A stretch of DNA of 64,000 nucleotides from Halorussus lipolyticus (GCF_029338375.1 NZ_CP119804.1:2252955-2316954); one strand, 5' to 3'. Shown: positions 1 through 9,281, counted from the first letter of the stretch. The notes: generated by a model not told the origin, from the letters alone. Numbers and translations are program-made.

Positions 1-2
1 AC

Positions 3-209
3 GCGACTGCCACGGAACCTCCCGCGGAACTCGTCTGGACCGAGCGCGCCGGGGAGTCGGAAGCCAAAAGTGACGCGCTCACCGCCGAGGCGACCCCGGA
101 GGCCGTCGTCCGGTCGCTCGGCGACCACCGGCCGCCCGCCGACGCCGTGCCGACGCCGACTCCTCGGACTGGGCAGGAGCAGACCGAGAATTTCCGGAGG
201 TCGCCGTGA
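3..209 (+). CDS. C-terminal part of a conserved haloarchaeal protein (5' end outside window)
   Basis: An open frame runs from the window edge to a TGA at 207-209, ending in residues ...TENFRRSP. Third positions are strongly G/C, as in the neighbouring genes. The tail is acidic and Pro/Thr-rich and shows no domain I recognise. Its stop overlaps the GTG start of the next gene (GTGA at 206-209), which implies translational coupling to the ParA-like ATPase. From memory, haloarchaeal genomes carry an uncharacterised DUF gene at this place in the ParA-TFB cluster, but that identity is an inference. Confidence 0.6.
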   Translation, partial: ATATEPPAELVWTERAGESEAKSDALTAEATPEAVVRSLGDHRPPADAVPTPTPRTGQEQTENFRRSP

Positions 210-898
210 TTCTGGCCGTCGCGGGCGGGAAGGGCGGCGTCGGCAAGTCCACCGTCGCGCTCAACCTCGGCGCGGAACTCGACGCCGTGGTCGTGGACGC
301 CGACCTCGCCATGGCCGACCTCTCGGGGCGGCGCGGTCCCGACCTCCACGACGTGCTGGCCGGTCGGGCCGACCCCCTCGAAGCGGTCTGTGAGGACGGC
401 CCGGTCGTCCTCCTCCCCTGCGGCCGGACCCTCGCCGGAGCGCGGGCCGGCGACGTGGCAGGTCTCGTCGGAGCGGTCGAGGAGGTCGAATCCGCCTACG
501 ACCACGTGGTCATCGACTGCCCGGCCGGGATGGCCGCCGACGCCGGGATGCCCCTGCTGGCGGCCGACGCTGTCGTGCTGGTCGCGGCCCCCGAGGAGTT
601 CGCGCTGGCCGACGCCCTCCGGACCCGCGAGTTGGCCCGCGAACTCGACGCCGGACTGTCGGCGGTCGCGCTCAATCGAACCGCCGGTGAGAGTCCGCCG
701 ACCGAGCGAGTCCGCCGCGCCCTCGGTGCCCCGGTCGTGGCGATTCCCGACGACGAGCGAGTTCGGCGGGCACAGCGCCACGGTTCTCCGGTCGCCGGAA
801 TCGCGCCGGAGAGCCACCCCGCTCGGCGGTTCGGGGAACTCGCAGAAGAAGTCTCGCGGTGTCTCGGTCGGCGCGTCGGTCAGTTCCGCAGGTCCTGA
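206..898 (+). CDS. ParA/MinD-like P-loop ATPase
   Basis: A 230-residue SIMIBI-class ATPase. The N-terminus carries the deviant Walker A motif GGKGGVGKST at about residues 7-16, a conserved aspartate region (VVDADLAMADLS, about 29-40) and a Walker B-like VVIDCPAGM near residue 97. Proteins of this family dimerise on ATP and position cargo (chromosomes, septum, polar complexes) on the nucleoid or membrane; which cargo applies here is not visible. It starts at GTG 206, overlapping the upstream stop. The 3' end overlaps the convergent tfb gene by 19 nt. It lacks the amphipathic C-terminal helix I would expect of classical MinD, so a ParA/MinD-like name is safer. Confidence 0.85.
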   Translation: MILAVAGGKGGVGKSTVALNLGAELDAVVVDADLAMADLSGRRGPDLHDVLAGRADPLEAVCEDGPVVLLPCGRTLAGARAGDVAGLVGAVEEVESAYDHVVIDCPAGMAADAGMPLLAADAVVLVAAPEEFALADALRTRELARELDAGLSAVALNRTAGESPPTERVRRALGAPVVAIPDDERVRRAQRHGSPVAGIAPESHPARRFGELAEEVSRCLGRRVGQFRRS

Positions 899-1755
899 TA
901 CGACGACCGCAGAGTCACGGCGGTCACGTCGGCGACTTCGGCGGCCTCCTTCTGAGTCATCCGGTGGCGGGTTTCTCTGGCGGCGAGGTAGAGACACGCC
1001 GCCGCGAACCCGCCGGGGTTGCGCCCCGAAATCAGATTCTCGTCGTGGCCCTTTTCGACCAGTTGGGCGGCCTCGCGCTCGATTTCGGTCGGGAGGTCGA
1101 GTCTGCTGGCGAACCGCGGCAGGTACTCGGCGGGGTCGATGGGACCGGTCGGGAGACCCAACTCCCGATTGAGGGCGTCGTAGGCCGTCTTGAGTTCGCT
1201 CCGGCTCGCTCGGGCGACCGCCAGAATCTCGTCCAGCGTGCGCGAGACCGAGGCGGTCCGGCAGGTGGCGTACACCGCGGCGGACGCGAATCCCTCCAGC
1301 GACCGGCCCTGAAGCAGGTCCTCGGACTGGGCCGACTCGAACAGGACGCACGACCGGTCCCGGACGTTCTTCGAGAGGTCGAGCGAACTCACCAGTCGCC
1401 GAATCTCGGTGAAGGCGTAGACCTGATTGCGCTCGGTCTTCGACCCGATTCGGGCGCGTTCGTGGTGCTTTCGCATCCGGGCGACCTGTCGGCGCTTGCG
1501 GCCGGTCAGTCGCAGGTCGGTGTCGTGGCCGATTTCGGTCGTCAGGCCCCTGTCGTGGCGCGACCGGGTGAGTGGCGCGCCGGTGCGCTCCTTCCGACCG
1601 TCGTCGTCCGCGAACGACCGCCACTCGGGGCCGCGGTCGATGCGGTCCTCCGAGACCACGAGGCCGCACTCGTCGCAGATGGTCTCGTCGCCGTCGGGAG
1701 TCAGTCGGCCGTCGCATTCCGGGCAGGTCCGGGAGGGAGCGTGTGCTTTGCTCAT
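880..1755 (-). CDS. tfb: Transcription initiation factor TFB
   Basis: TFB recruits RNA polymerase to TBP-TATA complexes. The N-terminal zinc ribbon is visible as CPEC...CDEC (about residues 12-33), followed by the B-reader/linker and two cyclin-fold repeats (about 95-185 and 190-285). The C-terminal repeat carries the HTH that contacts BRE. An upstream in-frame Met exists, but the start MSKAHAPS at 1755 is preferred: it directly precedes the zinc ribbon and a TATA box lies 27-35 nt upstream. Haloarchaea encode many TFB paralogues, and which one this is cannot be told. It converges on the ParA-like gene with a 19-nt overlap. Confidence 0.93.
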   Translation of the reverse strand: MSKAHAPSRTCPECDGRLTPDGDETICDECGLVVSEDRIDRGPEWRSFADDDGRKERTGAPLTRSRHDRGLTTEIGHDTDLRLTGRKRRQVARMRKHHERARIGSKTERNQVYAFTEIRRLVSSLDLSKNVRDRSCVLFESAQSEDLLQGRSLEGFASAAVYATCRTASVSRTLDEILAVARASRSELKTAYDALNRELGLPTGPIDPAEYLPRFASRLDLPTEIEREAAQLVEKGHDENLISGRNPGGFAAACLYLAARETRHRMTQKEAAEVADVTAVTLRSSYQDLRN

Positions 1756-1781
1756 TACATTCGAATCTTCGCCCGAAACCC

Positions 1782-1790
1782 TATTTAAAG
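1782..1790 (-). promoter_or_regulatory. TATA box for tfb
   Basis: On the minus strand the sequence reads CTTTAAATA about 27-35 nt upstream of the tfb ATG. This fits a leaderless haloarchaeal transcript. Confidence 0.6.
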
Positions 1791-1897
1791 GAAGGCCGGT
1801 GGCGGGTGAAATACCCAAAATCGAGGGAGAGAAGGTACCGGTAACCGGTAGGCTCTCGCGGCGCGAGGGGTATCAGATTCGATACCTGTCGCGCAGG

Positions 1898-1906
1898 TTT
1901 AAGTAG
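1898..1906 (+). promoter_or_regulatory. TATA box for the 1928 gene
   Basis: TTTAAGTAG lies 22-30 nt upstream of the GTG start at 1928, the spacing expected for a leaderless transcript. Confidence 0.55.
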
Positions 1907-1927
1907 GCGAGGCGGGAACCTTCGAGT

Positions 1928-2449
1928 GTGACGCTCTCGGACATCGCCGACGGTCTCGAAGTGACCACCGAGCAACGCGACCGAGGAGTCGCCTCGGTGG
2001 ACGCGACTGCCGAGGCCGAGAGTGACGGTGACCTCCGGGAGACCCTCGCCGAGTTCGCCGACGACCTGCCCTGCGACGCGGCCTCTGGGGCCGCGATACT
2101 CGACGGGCACACCTCGGGCCAGTCGGTCGGCGACACCGCCCACGAGGCCGGGGTCGCGCCGATGACGGCCTCGAAGACGTTGCACCTGCTGGGGTGTGAG
2201 GGTATTTCGCCGCTGACTCCTCGGGCGCACAAGATTCTGCGCGACTGGCTTTCTGCCGACCTCTCGCGGACCGAGGCCCGCGAGTTGACCGGGGCAAGCG
2301 AAACCGAGTTCGCGCTGGCGACGTTCGTGGAGACCCACGACCCGCTTCCGGGTGGCCGAGCGGTCGTCGAAGGCTATCGCTCGGCGTACAGTGGTCCGGG
2401 CGAGGACACCCTCGAAGAAGCGAGGAGTGCCCTGACGGATTTGGTCTGA
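1928..2449 (+). CDS. Conserved haloarchaeal protein with HTH-like region
   Basis: A 173-residue acidic protein. The central part (about residues 58-85, ...TSGQSVGDTAHEAGVAP) has the look of a helix-turn-helix, followed by a Cys-containing segment and a C-terminal segment with a Tyr/Gly pattern. I do not know a function. Its place beside tfb, divergent from it and with its own TATA box, matches an uncharacterised gene that I recall next to TFB in other haloarchaea (DUF7858 from memory, unverified). Starts at GTG 1928. Confidence 0.7.
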   Translation: MTLSDIADGLEVTTEQRDRGVASVDATAEAESDGDLRETLAEFADDLPCDAASGAAILDGHTSGQSVGDTAHEAGVAPMTASKTLHLLGCEGISPLTPRAHKILRDWLSADLSRTEARELTGASETEFALATFVETHDPLPGGRAVVEGYRSAYSGPGEDTLEEARSALTDLV

Positions 2450-2644
2450 AGGCGATTCGGCCGTCGAAGTTCAGCGCTGTGGACTACGCTTTGATTTCGC
2501 ACTCGTGAGCGCCACAACTGAACGGAATGACGAAGAACATTTTCGTGACCTCCGGGAGAAACATGCGAGCTGGAGAAGTATAAAATTTTTCTGAGGTGGT
2601 GGGAGATATATTGGTTCTGGGACCGGATACCGAGGGTCGGCGCG

Positions 2645-3070
2645 CTACGATTCCACGTAGACGTGCTGGCAGTTGTCCTTGATTTCGACGCTGAGGTCCG
2701 CGTCGGATTTCCCGCGAATCCAGATTTCGGCACCGGCCCAGTTGTCTCCCGAACAGTCGGGATTCGGCCAGTCCCGCTCGAACTCCGTGCCGTCGATGGT
2801 CACGAGGAGGGTCGAGGGGTCGGTCGATTCGGGGAAGGTGGCGTCCTCGTCGGCCTCGTTGGACTCCGACATGGTGTAAGATTGCTCGAAGAGAGTCTCA
2901 CCGGCGTCGTTCTGGACGACGACGGTCACGTCTCGGGTGACCTCCTCGTCTACGTGATACACCGTGACGGTGTGGGCGGGGGTGCGCTCGTCGGCGGAGA
3001 GACTGCCCAAGCAACCTGCGCTCCCGACACTGGCGGCTACCGCGGTTTGGAGCAGACGGCGGCGTTTCAT
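2645..3070 (-). CDS. Predicted lipoprotein with Tat-type lipobox signal
   Basis: The 141-residue protein begins MKRRRLLQTAVAASVGSAGC. This is an Arg-rich n-region, a hydrophobic stretch and a lipobox GSAGC at residues 16-20, as in haloarchaeal Tat-exported lipoproteins. The mature part is a small acidic beta-rich domain with two further Cys (about 106 and 134) that could form a disulfide. It is probably anchored on the outer face of the membrane. No enzyme motif is seen. A TATA-like GTTATTAGC lies about 25 nt upstream. Confidence 0.75.
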   Translation of the reverse strand: MKRRRLLQTAVAASVGSAGCLGSLSADERTPAHTVTVYHVDEEVTRDVTVVVQNDAGETLFEQSYTMSESNEADEDATFPESTDPSTLLVTIDGTEFERDWPNPDCSGDNWAGAEIWIRGKSDADLSVEIKDNCQHVYVES

Positions 3071-3152
3071 GGTTTAGGATAGGTATTGTTTTGCTAATAA
3101 CATTTTGGCGGTCGAGTCACTGTGCCCGCATCGAAAAATAGTGGCGGTCGAG

Positions 3153-4001
3153 TTAGTCGAGCGTGGCCTCGGACTGGTCGAGGGTCATCAGGGTGTCGCC
3201 GTCGCCCTCGGTGCCCGTCTTCTCCTGATTCACCTCGGTATCGACCGAGTAACTCACCGAGATGCCGGCCGGGAAGGAGACGCCGAACGACGAGGTAACG
3301 TCCACGTCAGTCCAGTTGTGGAGGTACTGGCCGAAGACCTCGCGCTGGCCGTAGCTACAGTCGCCGATGGGTTCGATGTTCAGGCCACAGTAGAGGGTGT
3401 CGCCGTCGCTCGCGGAAACGTCGTCCACGGAGAAGGCGACGCCGTCGTTGTTGTTGTCGTCTTCCGGCGTGACGTAGCTACTGGTGTACGTCGTGTCGCT
3501 CAGGGATTGGAAGTAGTAGTCCCAGCAGGAGTCGGTGTAGTAGAGCGCGGCACCGTCGTTGGGTTGCTGGCCGTAGTCGCCGACTTCGAGGTCATACGTC
3601 CACTCCATGTCGATGGTGTAGATGGTACTGCTGGAGTTGGTGTACAGCGTGAAGTCGAGGCAGATGTCACAGTCGCTAAAGGAGCCATCGACGTTATCGA
3701 ACTCGTTTGTCGAAACGTCGTCGTCACCCTCGCGTTCGACGACCATCGGCTTGCGGACAGTCTCGTAGTTGATTCCCTGCTTGTCGAGGAACCTCAGCAT
3801 GGCCTGTCGGCCCTGCTTCTCTCGAATCTCGTTGGCGGCCTCCTGAGCGGCGAAGTACTTCCGGTGGGGGTCGGCGGCCGAGACGGTCCCGAGGACGCCG
3901 GTACCGGTGATGGCCGCGCCCGCCGTTCCGAGCGCCTTCAGTGCGTTTCGTCGGTTGAGCGAACGGTCGCTGTCACGGTCGAAATCGCTGTTTCGAGTCA
4001 T
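3153..4001 (-). CDS. Tat-exported protein of unknown function
   Basis: 282 residues. The N-terminus has a twin-arginine motif (NRRNALK, about residues 17-23), a hydrophobic core and an Ala-x-Ala-like cleavage site near residue 42. After an alpha-helical stretch rich in Gln/Arg/Lys comes a Tyr-, Ser- and Asp-rich region that looks beta-structured, with about six Cys (including CDIC near residue 112) that could form disulfides outside the cell. I do not recognise a catalytic motif. The intergenic DNA upstream is AT-rich and holds a TATA-like ATATTTTAAC stretch near 4035. Confidence 0.75.
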   Translation of the reverse strand: MTRNSDFDRDSDRSLNRRNALKALGTAGAAITGTGVLGTVSAADPHRKYFAAQEAANEIREKQGRQAMLRFLDKQGINYETVRKPMVVEREGDDDVSTNEFDNVDGSFSDCDICLDFTLYTNSSSTIYTIDMEWTYDLEVGDYGQQPNDGAALYYTDSCWDYYFQSLSDTTYTSSYVTPEDDNNNDGVAFSVDDVSASDGDTLYCGLNIEPIGDCSYGQREVFGQYLHNWTDVDVTSSFGVSFPAGISVSYSVDTEVNQEKTGTEGDGDTLMTLDQSEATLD

Positions 4002-4105
4002 GCGGCAATTCGTTTTTCCGAAGAACAGTTGTTAAAATATTATAATAATCCTATATACAGCTAGGAGTTGATTTTATTTGTAATAGCACTACTGAAAAAT
4101 CGAGG

Positions 4106-4894
4106 TCAGGACAGCGCGTCGGGCAGGAGTTCGTCCGCGTCGAAATCGAGGAGACCGGGGTCCTCGAACGCCAGACCGAGGTCCACGTCGAAGACGACCT
4201 CAGCGGCGTGTGAGACGGCGGGCGCGAAGGTCGCCTCGGGGTCGGGCGCGCTGGCCGGGACCTCCTCGGCGGTGGTGGCCTCGCTCTCGGGAATCGCGGC
4301 GTCGGCGTTCTCGACGGGATGGTCGGGGTCGGCGCGGTTTGCGAGGCGGGCGTCCACACTCGCCCCGACGTCGGCGATTCGACCGCTGGCGCGCTGAACC
4401 GCGTCCACACCGCGGTCGTCGGCGGGCGCGACCACCGCGACTCGCTCGGCAGACGTGACCGCGGCGACAGACTGGTTCGCGGCGACCGGCGGGGTATCGA
4501 CCAGCACGTGGTCGAACTCCGCATCAGCCTCGGCGAGGAGGTCCTCGAACCGCCGCGCCGACTCGATACTCTTGGCGCGGGCCATCCGCTCGAAGGGCGC
4601 GTGGGCCGGGCAGAGTTCGAGTCGCCCCGCGAGGTCGGCGGTCGCGGAGTGTTCGCGCAGACCCGCCGAGAGGAGTCGGTGAGTCGGTCGGGGGTCCTCC
4701 TCGGTCAGGAGCGCGGTCAGGTCGGAGTCGATGCGCCCCGAGACGTGGCGCGAGAGGCCTTCGGTGGCGAACGCGGCGTCGAGGACGGCGACCTCGCGGC
4801 CGTCGCGGGCGAGCGTCGCCCCGAGTTCGACCGCGAGTCGGGTGGTGCCCGCGCCGCCGGTCGCGCCGACGAGCGCGGCAGTCGAGTAAGCCAT
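4106..4894 (-). CDS. Second ParA/MinD-like ATPase (deviant Walker A)
   Basis: 262 residues from the ATG at 4894. The longer open frame up to 5128 is probably untranslated, because a TATA box sits 23-32 nt upstream of 4894. The P-loop reads GATGGAGTTR (about 10-19): a Gly-rich loop in which the signature Lys of Walker A is replaced by Gly/Ala and Thr, so ATP hydrolysis may be weak or lost. A switch-like DHVLVDTPPVAA segment follows near residue 125. The C-terminus is a long acidic tail. Such proteins occur in haloarchaea without a known role; regulation of a partner ATPase is possible but not shown. Confidence 0.75.
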   Translation of the reverse strand: MAYSTAALVGATGGAGTTRLAVELGATLARDGREVAVLDAAFATEGLSRHVSGRIDSDLTALLTEEDPRPTHRLLSAGLREHSATADLAGRLELCPAHAPFERMARAKSIESARRFEDLLAEADAEFDHVLVDTPPVAANQSVAAVTSAERVAVVAPADDRGVDAVQRASGRIADVGASVDARLANRADPDHPVENADAAIPESEATTAEEVPASAPDPEATFAPAVSHAAEVVFDVDLGLAFEDPGLLDFDADELLPDALS

Positions 4895-5239
4895 TGGTTC
4901 GGGGTTGCCCCGGCCTGATATAAAAGGGTACGCTTGGTCTCCGGTCGTTTTGGGTGCGACGCTTGTCCGACTGGCTCTCGGAGGATACGCTCGGTGAAAC
5001 TCTCCACCAGAATGCGCTCGGTGACGCAACCTCCGGGTGGGATGAAGGGGCCGCCCGGTCGCGTTCAGTTTAGTCGCTCCGTGACCCCTATCCGAGGCGG
5101 GCGGTGCTGAGAGCCGAGGATATGTCACGGAGCGACCGCGAGCGGGCGGGGGCTTCAGAAGTCGTCTTCCCTCCAGTTGTCTCGTCGTTCTTCTTATCGG
5201 TTCCCCAGAATCCGACGCTAAAACTCACTCCATCTGCGC
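4895..5239 (+). other. Intergenic region without a supported gene
   Basis: 345 nt between the ATPase promoter and the 3' end of the HIT gene. Apart from the TATA box near 4920 I see no supported feature; open frames here have the wrong codon bias. Confidence 0.5.
4917..4926 (-). promoter_or_regulatory. TATA box for the 4894 gene
   Basis: The minus strand reads CTTTTATATC, 23-32 nt upstream of the ATG at 4894. Confidence 0.6.
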
Positions 5240-5668
5240 TTATCGCTGATTGTGAATCTTCTCGGCGATTTCGTCTAACTCCTCGTCAGAGAGGTCCGGC
5301 CGCTGGCCCGCGACGGCGTGAATCGGGTTGCCGCCGTCGCCGTCGAAGCGCGGGATGATGTGACCGTGAACGTGCGGGACCTCTTGGCCGGCGGCCTCGC
5401 CGTTGTTGAACGCGACGTTGGTTCCGTCGGCGTCTACCGCGTGTTCGACCGCGGTGTTCAGACGGTGGAGCGCGCCGAAGACGTGGGCCGCCACGTCCTC
5501 GGGGGTTTCTTCGAGCGTCTCGTGGTGTTCCTTCGGGATGACGAGCGTGTGGCCCGGCGCGAGCGGGTTCGCGTCGAGGAAGGCCATCGCGGTGTCGTCC
5601 TCGAAGACTTTGCGACTCGGGATGTTGCCATCGACTATCTGACAGAAGATGCAGTCGTCGTCACTCAT
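5240..5668 (-). CDS. HIT family nucleotide hydrolase/transferase
   Basis: 142 residues. A CIFC motif near the N-terminus (residues 6-9) and the histidine triad HVHGHIIP (about 99-106) are both clear. HIT proteins hydrolyse nucleotide phosphoramidates or dinucleoside polyphosphates through a His-AMP intermediate. The length is typical of the HINT/FHIT-like branch. The ATG at 5668 is chosen because MSDDDCIFC is the usual start; the longer open frame upstream lacks this codon bias. The gene is monocistronic. Confidence 0.92.
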   Translation of the reverse strand: MSDDDCIFCQIVDGNIPSRKVFEDDTAMAFLDANPLAPGHTLVIPKEHHETLEETPEDVAAHVFGALHRLNTAVEHAVDADGTNVAFNNGEAAGQEVPHVHGHIIPRFDGDGGNPIHAVAGQRPDLSDEELDEIAEKIHNQR

Positions 5669-6063
5669 GATTGTGCTTGGTGTGTTCGACGGCGTGGCGT
5701 ATGAAGTTTGAGGCTTCCGGGCGGAGACGAACGGGACGAGAGGCGAGCGAGACTGTCGTGGTCGTGGCGAGTATACAAGACACATCTAAACAATTTCCTA
5801 AACACTATATTTATTTCTTAGACAATCATTTATAATTCTGGGCATCAAAGGAGCTAGCTTCAGGCTTGAGCAAAGCCGTCACCGCAACCGCATCGCTACC
5901 GCGGGCCTCACGCCTCCCCAGCCTCCTCGGTCACTCCCTGCAGTCGTTCACTCGTCCCTCGCGCACGTTGCTCGCGCGCGCCGGGTTGAGAAAGACACCA
6001 TCCACGGACAGACCAAACTGCACAACCGAACCCAATTTAACTCCGTAGGAGAACAGAACAGGT
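5669..6063 (+). other. Intergenic region with GC-rich repeat-like stretch and ileS promoter
   Basis: 395 nt. AT-rich DNA at 5780-5840 is followed by a pyrimidine-rich GC segment (about 5874-5998) of a style often scattered in haloarchaeal genomes. The ileS TATA-like AATTTAACT follows at 6034-6042. No protein gene is supported. Confidence 0.5.
6034..6042 (+). promoter_or_regulatory. TATA-like element of ileS
   Basis: AATTTAACT lies 22-30 nt upstream of the ATG at 6064, followed by a purine-rich AGGAGA. Confidence 0.5.
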
Positions 6064-9000
6064 ATGAGCAGGTTCGAGGAGGTAGACGACCAGTACGAAC
6101 CCCACGAGGTCGAAGACCGGGTGTTCGACTACTGGGACGAGACGAACGCCTACGAGAAGACGAAGGAACATCGCGCCGACGAGGAGACCTTCTTCTTCGT
6201 GGACGGGCCACCGTACACCTCCGGGTCAGCCCACATGGGCACGACGTGGAACAAGACGCTGAAGGACGCTTACATCCGCTATCTGCGGATGCAGGGCTAC
6301 GACGTGACCGACCGGCCGGGCTACGACATGCACGGCCTGCCCATCGAGACCAAAGTCGAGGAGCAGTTGGGCTTCGAGAACAAGAAGGACATCGAGGAGT
6401 TCGGCGAGGAGAACTTCATCCAAGAGTGCAAGGAGTTCGCCGAGGACCAACTCGAAGGACTCCAGTCCGACTTCAAGTCCTTCGGCGTCTGGATGGACTG
6501 GGACGACCCCTACAAGACGGTCAACCCCGAGTACATGGAGGCCGCGTGGTGGGGCTTCGAGCAGGCCCACCAGAAGGGCCTCGTGGAGCAGGGCCAGCGC
6601 TCCATCTCCCAGTGTCCTCGGTGTGAGACCGCCATCGCCAACAACGAGGTCGAGTACGAGGACGTTTCGGACCCCTCCATCTACGTCAAGTTCCCCTTGC
6701 AGGACCGCGAGGGCCACCTCGTCATCTGGACCACGACCCCGTGGACCATCCCCGCCAACACCTTCGTCGCGGTGGACGGCGACGTGACCTACCAGCAGGT
6801 CCGCGCCGAGAAAGACGGCGACGAGGAAGTCCTCTATCTCGCCGACGGATGCATCGAGGACGTTCTGAAGAAGGGCCGCTACGACGACTACGAGGTCGAA
6901 GGCGAGTTCACCGGCGACGAGATGGTCGGGTGGAAGTACGACCATCCCCTCGACGAGGAGGTCCCCGACCACGCCGAGGGCGAGGACGCGCTTCAGGTCT
7001 ACACCGCCGACTACGTGGAAGTGGACCGGACTGGCCTCGTTCACTCCGCGCCCGGCCACGGTGAGGAGGACTTCGAGCGCGGCACCGAACTCGGACTGGA
7101 CATCTTCTGTCCGGTCGGCGGCGACGGCGTGTACGACGACTCGGCCGGTAAGTACGCCGGCGAGTTCGTCAAGGACGCCGACGACGACATCATCGCCGAC
7201 CTCGAATCGAAGGGTCTGATGCTCTCGTCGGGCACGACTCACCACAGTTACGGCCACTGTTGGCGGTGTGACACCGGCATCATCCAAATCGTCACGGACC
7301 AGTGGTTCATCACGATTACGGACATCAAAGACGACTTGCTGGACAACATCGAGGACAGCGAGTGGCACCCCGACTGGGCGCGGGACAACCGCTTCCGGGA
7401 CTTCGTGGAGGAGGCCCCCGACTGGAACGTCTCCCGCCAGCGATACTGGGGCATCCCCATCCCCATCTGGCTCCCCGAAGACTGGGACGGAAGTATGGAG
7501 AACGCCATCGTCGTCGGCGACCGGGAGGAACTCGCGGAACTCGTGGACCAAGACGTGGACCCCGACGAGGTGGACCTCCACAAGGGCACCGTGGACGACC
7601 TCACCATCACCCGAGACGGGACCACCTACACCCGCGTCCCCGACGTGTTCGACGTGTGGCTGGACTCCTCGGTCGCCTCGTGGGGCACGCTAGACTACCC
7701 GAGCGAGGAGGACGACTTCGAGGAACTCTGGCCCGCCGACCTCATCATGGAGGCCCACGACCAGACCCGCGGGTGGTTCTGGTCGCAACTCGGCATGGCG
7801 ACCGCCGCGATGGGCGAGATTCCCTACGAGGAGGTCCTGATGCACGGCTACGCCAACATGCCGGACGGTCGCGGCATGTCCAAGTCCAAGGGCATCCTCG
7901 TGGACCCCCACGAGGTCATCGAGGAACACGGCACCGACCCGATGCGGATGTTCCTCCTGTCGGCGAACCCGCAGGGCGAGGACATGCGCTTCTCGTGGGA
8001 CGAGACCAGCGAGATGCAGAGAGACCTCAACATCCTCTGGAACGTCTTCCGGTTCCCCCTGCCCTACATGCGTCTGGACGACTTCGACCCGCAGGAGACC
8101 ACCCTCGAAGACGTTGACGAGGACCTCGAACTCGTGGACGAGTGGGTGCTGGCCCGCCTCCAGTCGGTCGTCGCCGAGATGTCCGACCACTGGGACGACT
8201 ACCGCCAAGACCTCGCGCTCGACGCCCTGCTGAACTTCGTGGTCGAGGACGTCTCCCGGTTCTACATTCAGGTCGTCCGCGAGCGAATGTGGGAGGAGGA
8301 AGACAGCGCGAGCAAGCAGGCCGCCTACGCCACCTTCTACGAGGTCCTCTCGACGGTCGTCGCCCTGCTGGCACCCTACGCGCCCTTCGTCACCGAGGAG
8401 ATTTACGGCACCCTCACGGGCGATTCGGGCTACGATTCGGTCCACATGCTCGACTGGCCCGAAGTCGACGAGTACTGGCAGGACACCCAACTGGAGACCG
8501 ACGTGACGCTCCTGCGCGCCATCGAGGAGGCCGGGTCGAACGCCCGCCAGCAGGCCGAGCGCAAACTCCGCTGGCCGGTGACGCGCGTCGTGGTCAACGC
8601 CGACGACGAGCGCACCGTCGAAGCGGTCGAGCGCCACCGCGACCTGCTGGCCGACCGGCTCAATTCGCGCGAAATCCAACTCGTCGCGCCCGGCGACGAC
8701 TGGGGCGAACTCCACTACTCCGCCGAGGCCGACATGAGCCTCCTCGGTCCGGAGTTCGGCGACGACGCCGGCCGAGTCATGCAGGCGCTCAACGACGCCA
8801 ACATCGCAGAGCCGACCCTCGACGCCCTCGAAAACGCAGTCGAGGACGACACCGGCATGGACGTTGACCTGACCGACGAGATGGTCGAGTTCGTCACCCA
8901 GACGCCCGAAGGCGTCACTGGCGTCGGCTTCGACATCGACGGCGACCAGCGCGGGGTCGTCTACGTCGATACCGAACTCACCGAGGACATCGAGAGCGAG

Positions 9001-9261
9001 GGCTACGCCCGCGAGGTCATCCGCCGAGTGCAGGAGATGCGCAAGGAGATGGACTTAGACATCGAGGAGCGCATCGTCCTCGAACTCGACGTGGCCGACG
9101 ACCGAGTTGCCGGCCTCGTGGACGAGCGCATGGGTCTCGTGAAAGAGGAGGTCCGCGCCGACGAGGTTGGCACGGTCGAAGACGGCCACCGCAAGACGTG
9201 GGACGTGGAGGGCGTCGAGATGGAAATCGCAGTCGCTCTCCTCGCGGAAGCAGAAGCGTAG
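6064..9261 (+). CDS. ileS: Isoleucyl-tRNA synthetase
   Basis: A 1065-residue class I aminoacyl-tRNA synthetase that charges tRNA-Ile. The HIGH-type motif is GSAHMGT (about 54-60) after PPYTS, and the KMSKS loop is GMSKSKG near residue 605. The CP1 editing domain lies between, with its Thr-rich WTTTPWTIP segment near 224-232, and the anticodon-binding domain begins near residue 690. Two Cys pairs (CPRC near 184, CWRC near 400) suggest zinc binding. Length and motifs fit archaeal/eukaryal-type IleRS. It is a single-gene unit with a TATA-like element immediately upstream; its 3' end faces prs. Confidence 0.97.
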   Translation: MSRFEEVDDQYEPHEVEDRVFDYWDETNAYEKTKEHRADEETFFFVDGPPYTSGSAHMGTTWNKTLKDAYIRYLRMQGYDVTDRPGYDMHGLPIETKVEEQLGFENKKDIEEFGEENFIQECKEFAEDQLEGLQSDFKSFGVWMDWDDPYKTVNPEYMEAAWWGFEQAHQKGLVEQGQRSISQCPRCETAIANNEVEYEDVSDPSIYVKFPLQDREGHLVIWTTTPWTIPANTFVAVDGDVTYQQVRAEKDGDEEVLYLADGCIEDVLKKGRYDDYEVEGEFTGDEMVGWKYDHPLDEEVPDHAEGEDALQVYTADYVEVDRTGLVHSAPGHGEEDFERGTELGLDIFCPVGGDGVYDDSAGKYAGEFVKDADDDIIADLESKGLMLSSGTTHHSYGHCWRCDTGIIQIVTDQWFITITDIKDDLLDNIEDSEWHPDWARDNRFRDFVEEAPDWNVSRQRYWGIPIPIWLPEDWDGSMENAIVVGDREELAELVDQDVDPDEVDLHKGTVDDLTITRDGTTYTRVPDVFDVWLDSSVASWGTLDYPSEEDDFEELWPADLIMEAHDQTRGWFWSQLGMATAAMGEIPYEEVLMHGYANMPDGRGMSKSKGILVDPHEVIEEHGTDPMRMFLLSANPQGEDMRFSWDETSEMQRDLNILWNVFRFPLPYMRLDDFDPQETTLEDVDEDLELVDEWVLARLQSVVAEMSDHWDDYRQDLALDALLNFVVEDVSRFYIQVVRERMWEEEDSASKQAAYATFYEVLSTVVALLAPYAPFVTEEIYGTLTGDSGYDSVHMLDWPEVDEYWQDTQLETDVTLLRAIEEAGSNARQQAERKLRWPVTRVVVNADDERTVEAVERHRDLLADRLNSREIQLVAPGDDWGELHYSAEADMSLLGPEFGDDAGRVMQALNDANIAEPTLDALENAVEDDTGMDVDLTDEMVEFVTQTPEGVTGVGFDIDGDQRGVVYVDTELTEDIESEGYAREVIRRVQEMRKEMDLDIEERIVLELDVADDRVAGLVDERMGLVKEEVRADEVGTVEDGHRKTWDVEGVEMEIAVALLAEAEA

Positions 9262-9281
9262 GACGAGAGCGCGGTTCGTCG

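Noticed and set aside
1756..1818. N-terminal extension of TFB to 1818
   Set aside because: It runs through the TATA box, and the family starts just before the zinc ribbon at 1755.
3105..4064. Long open frame on the plus strand opposite the Tat-exported protein
   Set aside because: Mirror frame of a GC-rich gene: Val/Gly-rich translation with no signal or motif, while the minus strand has the Tat signal and proper codon bias.
6226..8715. Long minus-strand frames opposite ileS
   Set aside because: Typical antisense frames of GC-rich coding DNA; ileS has all synthetase motifs.
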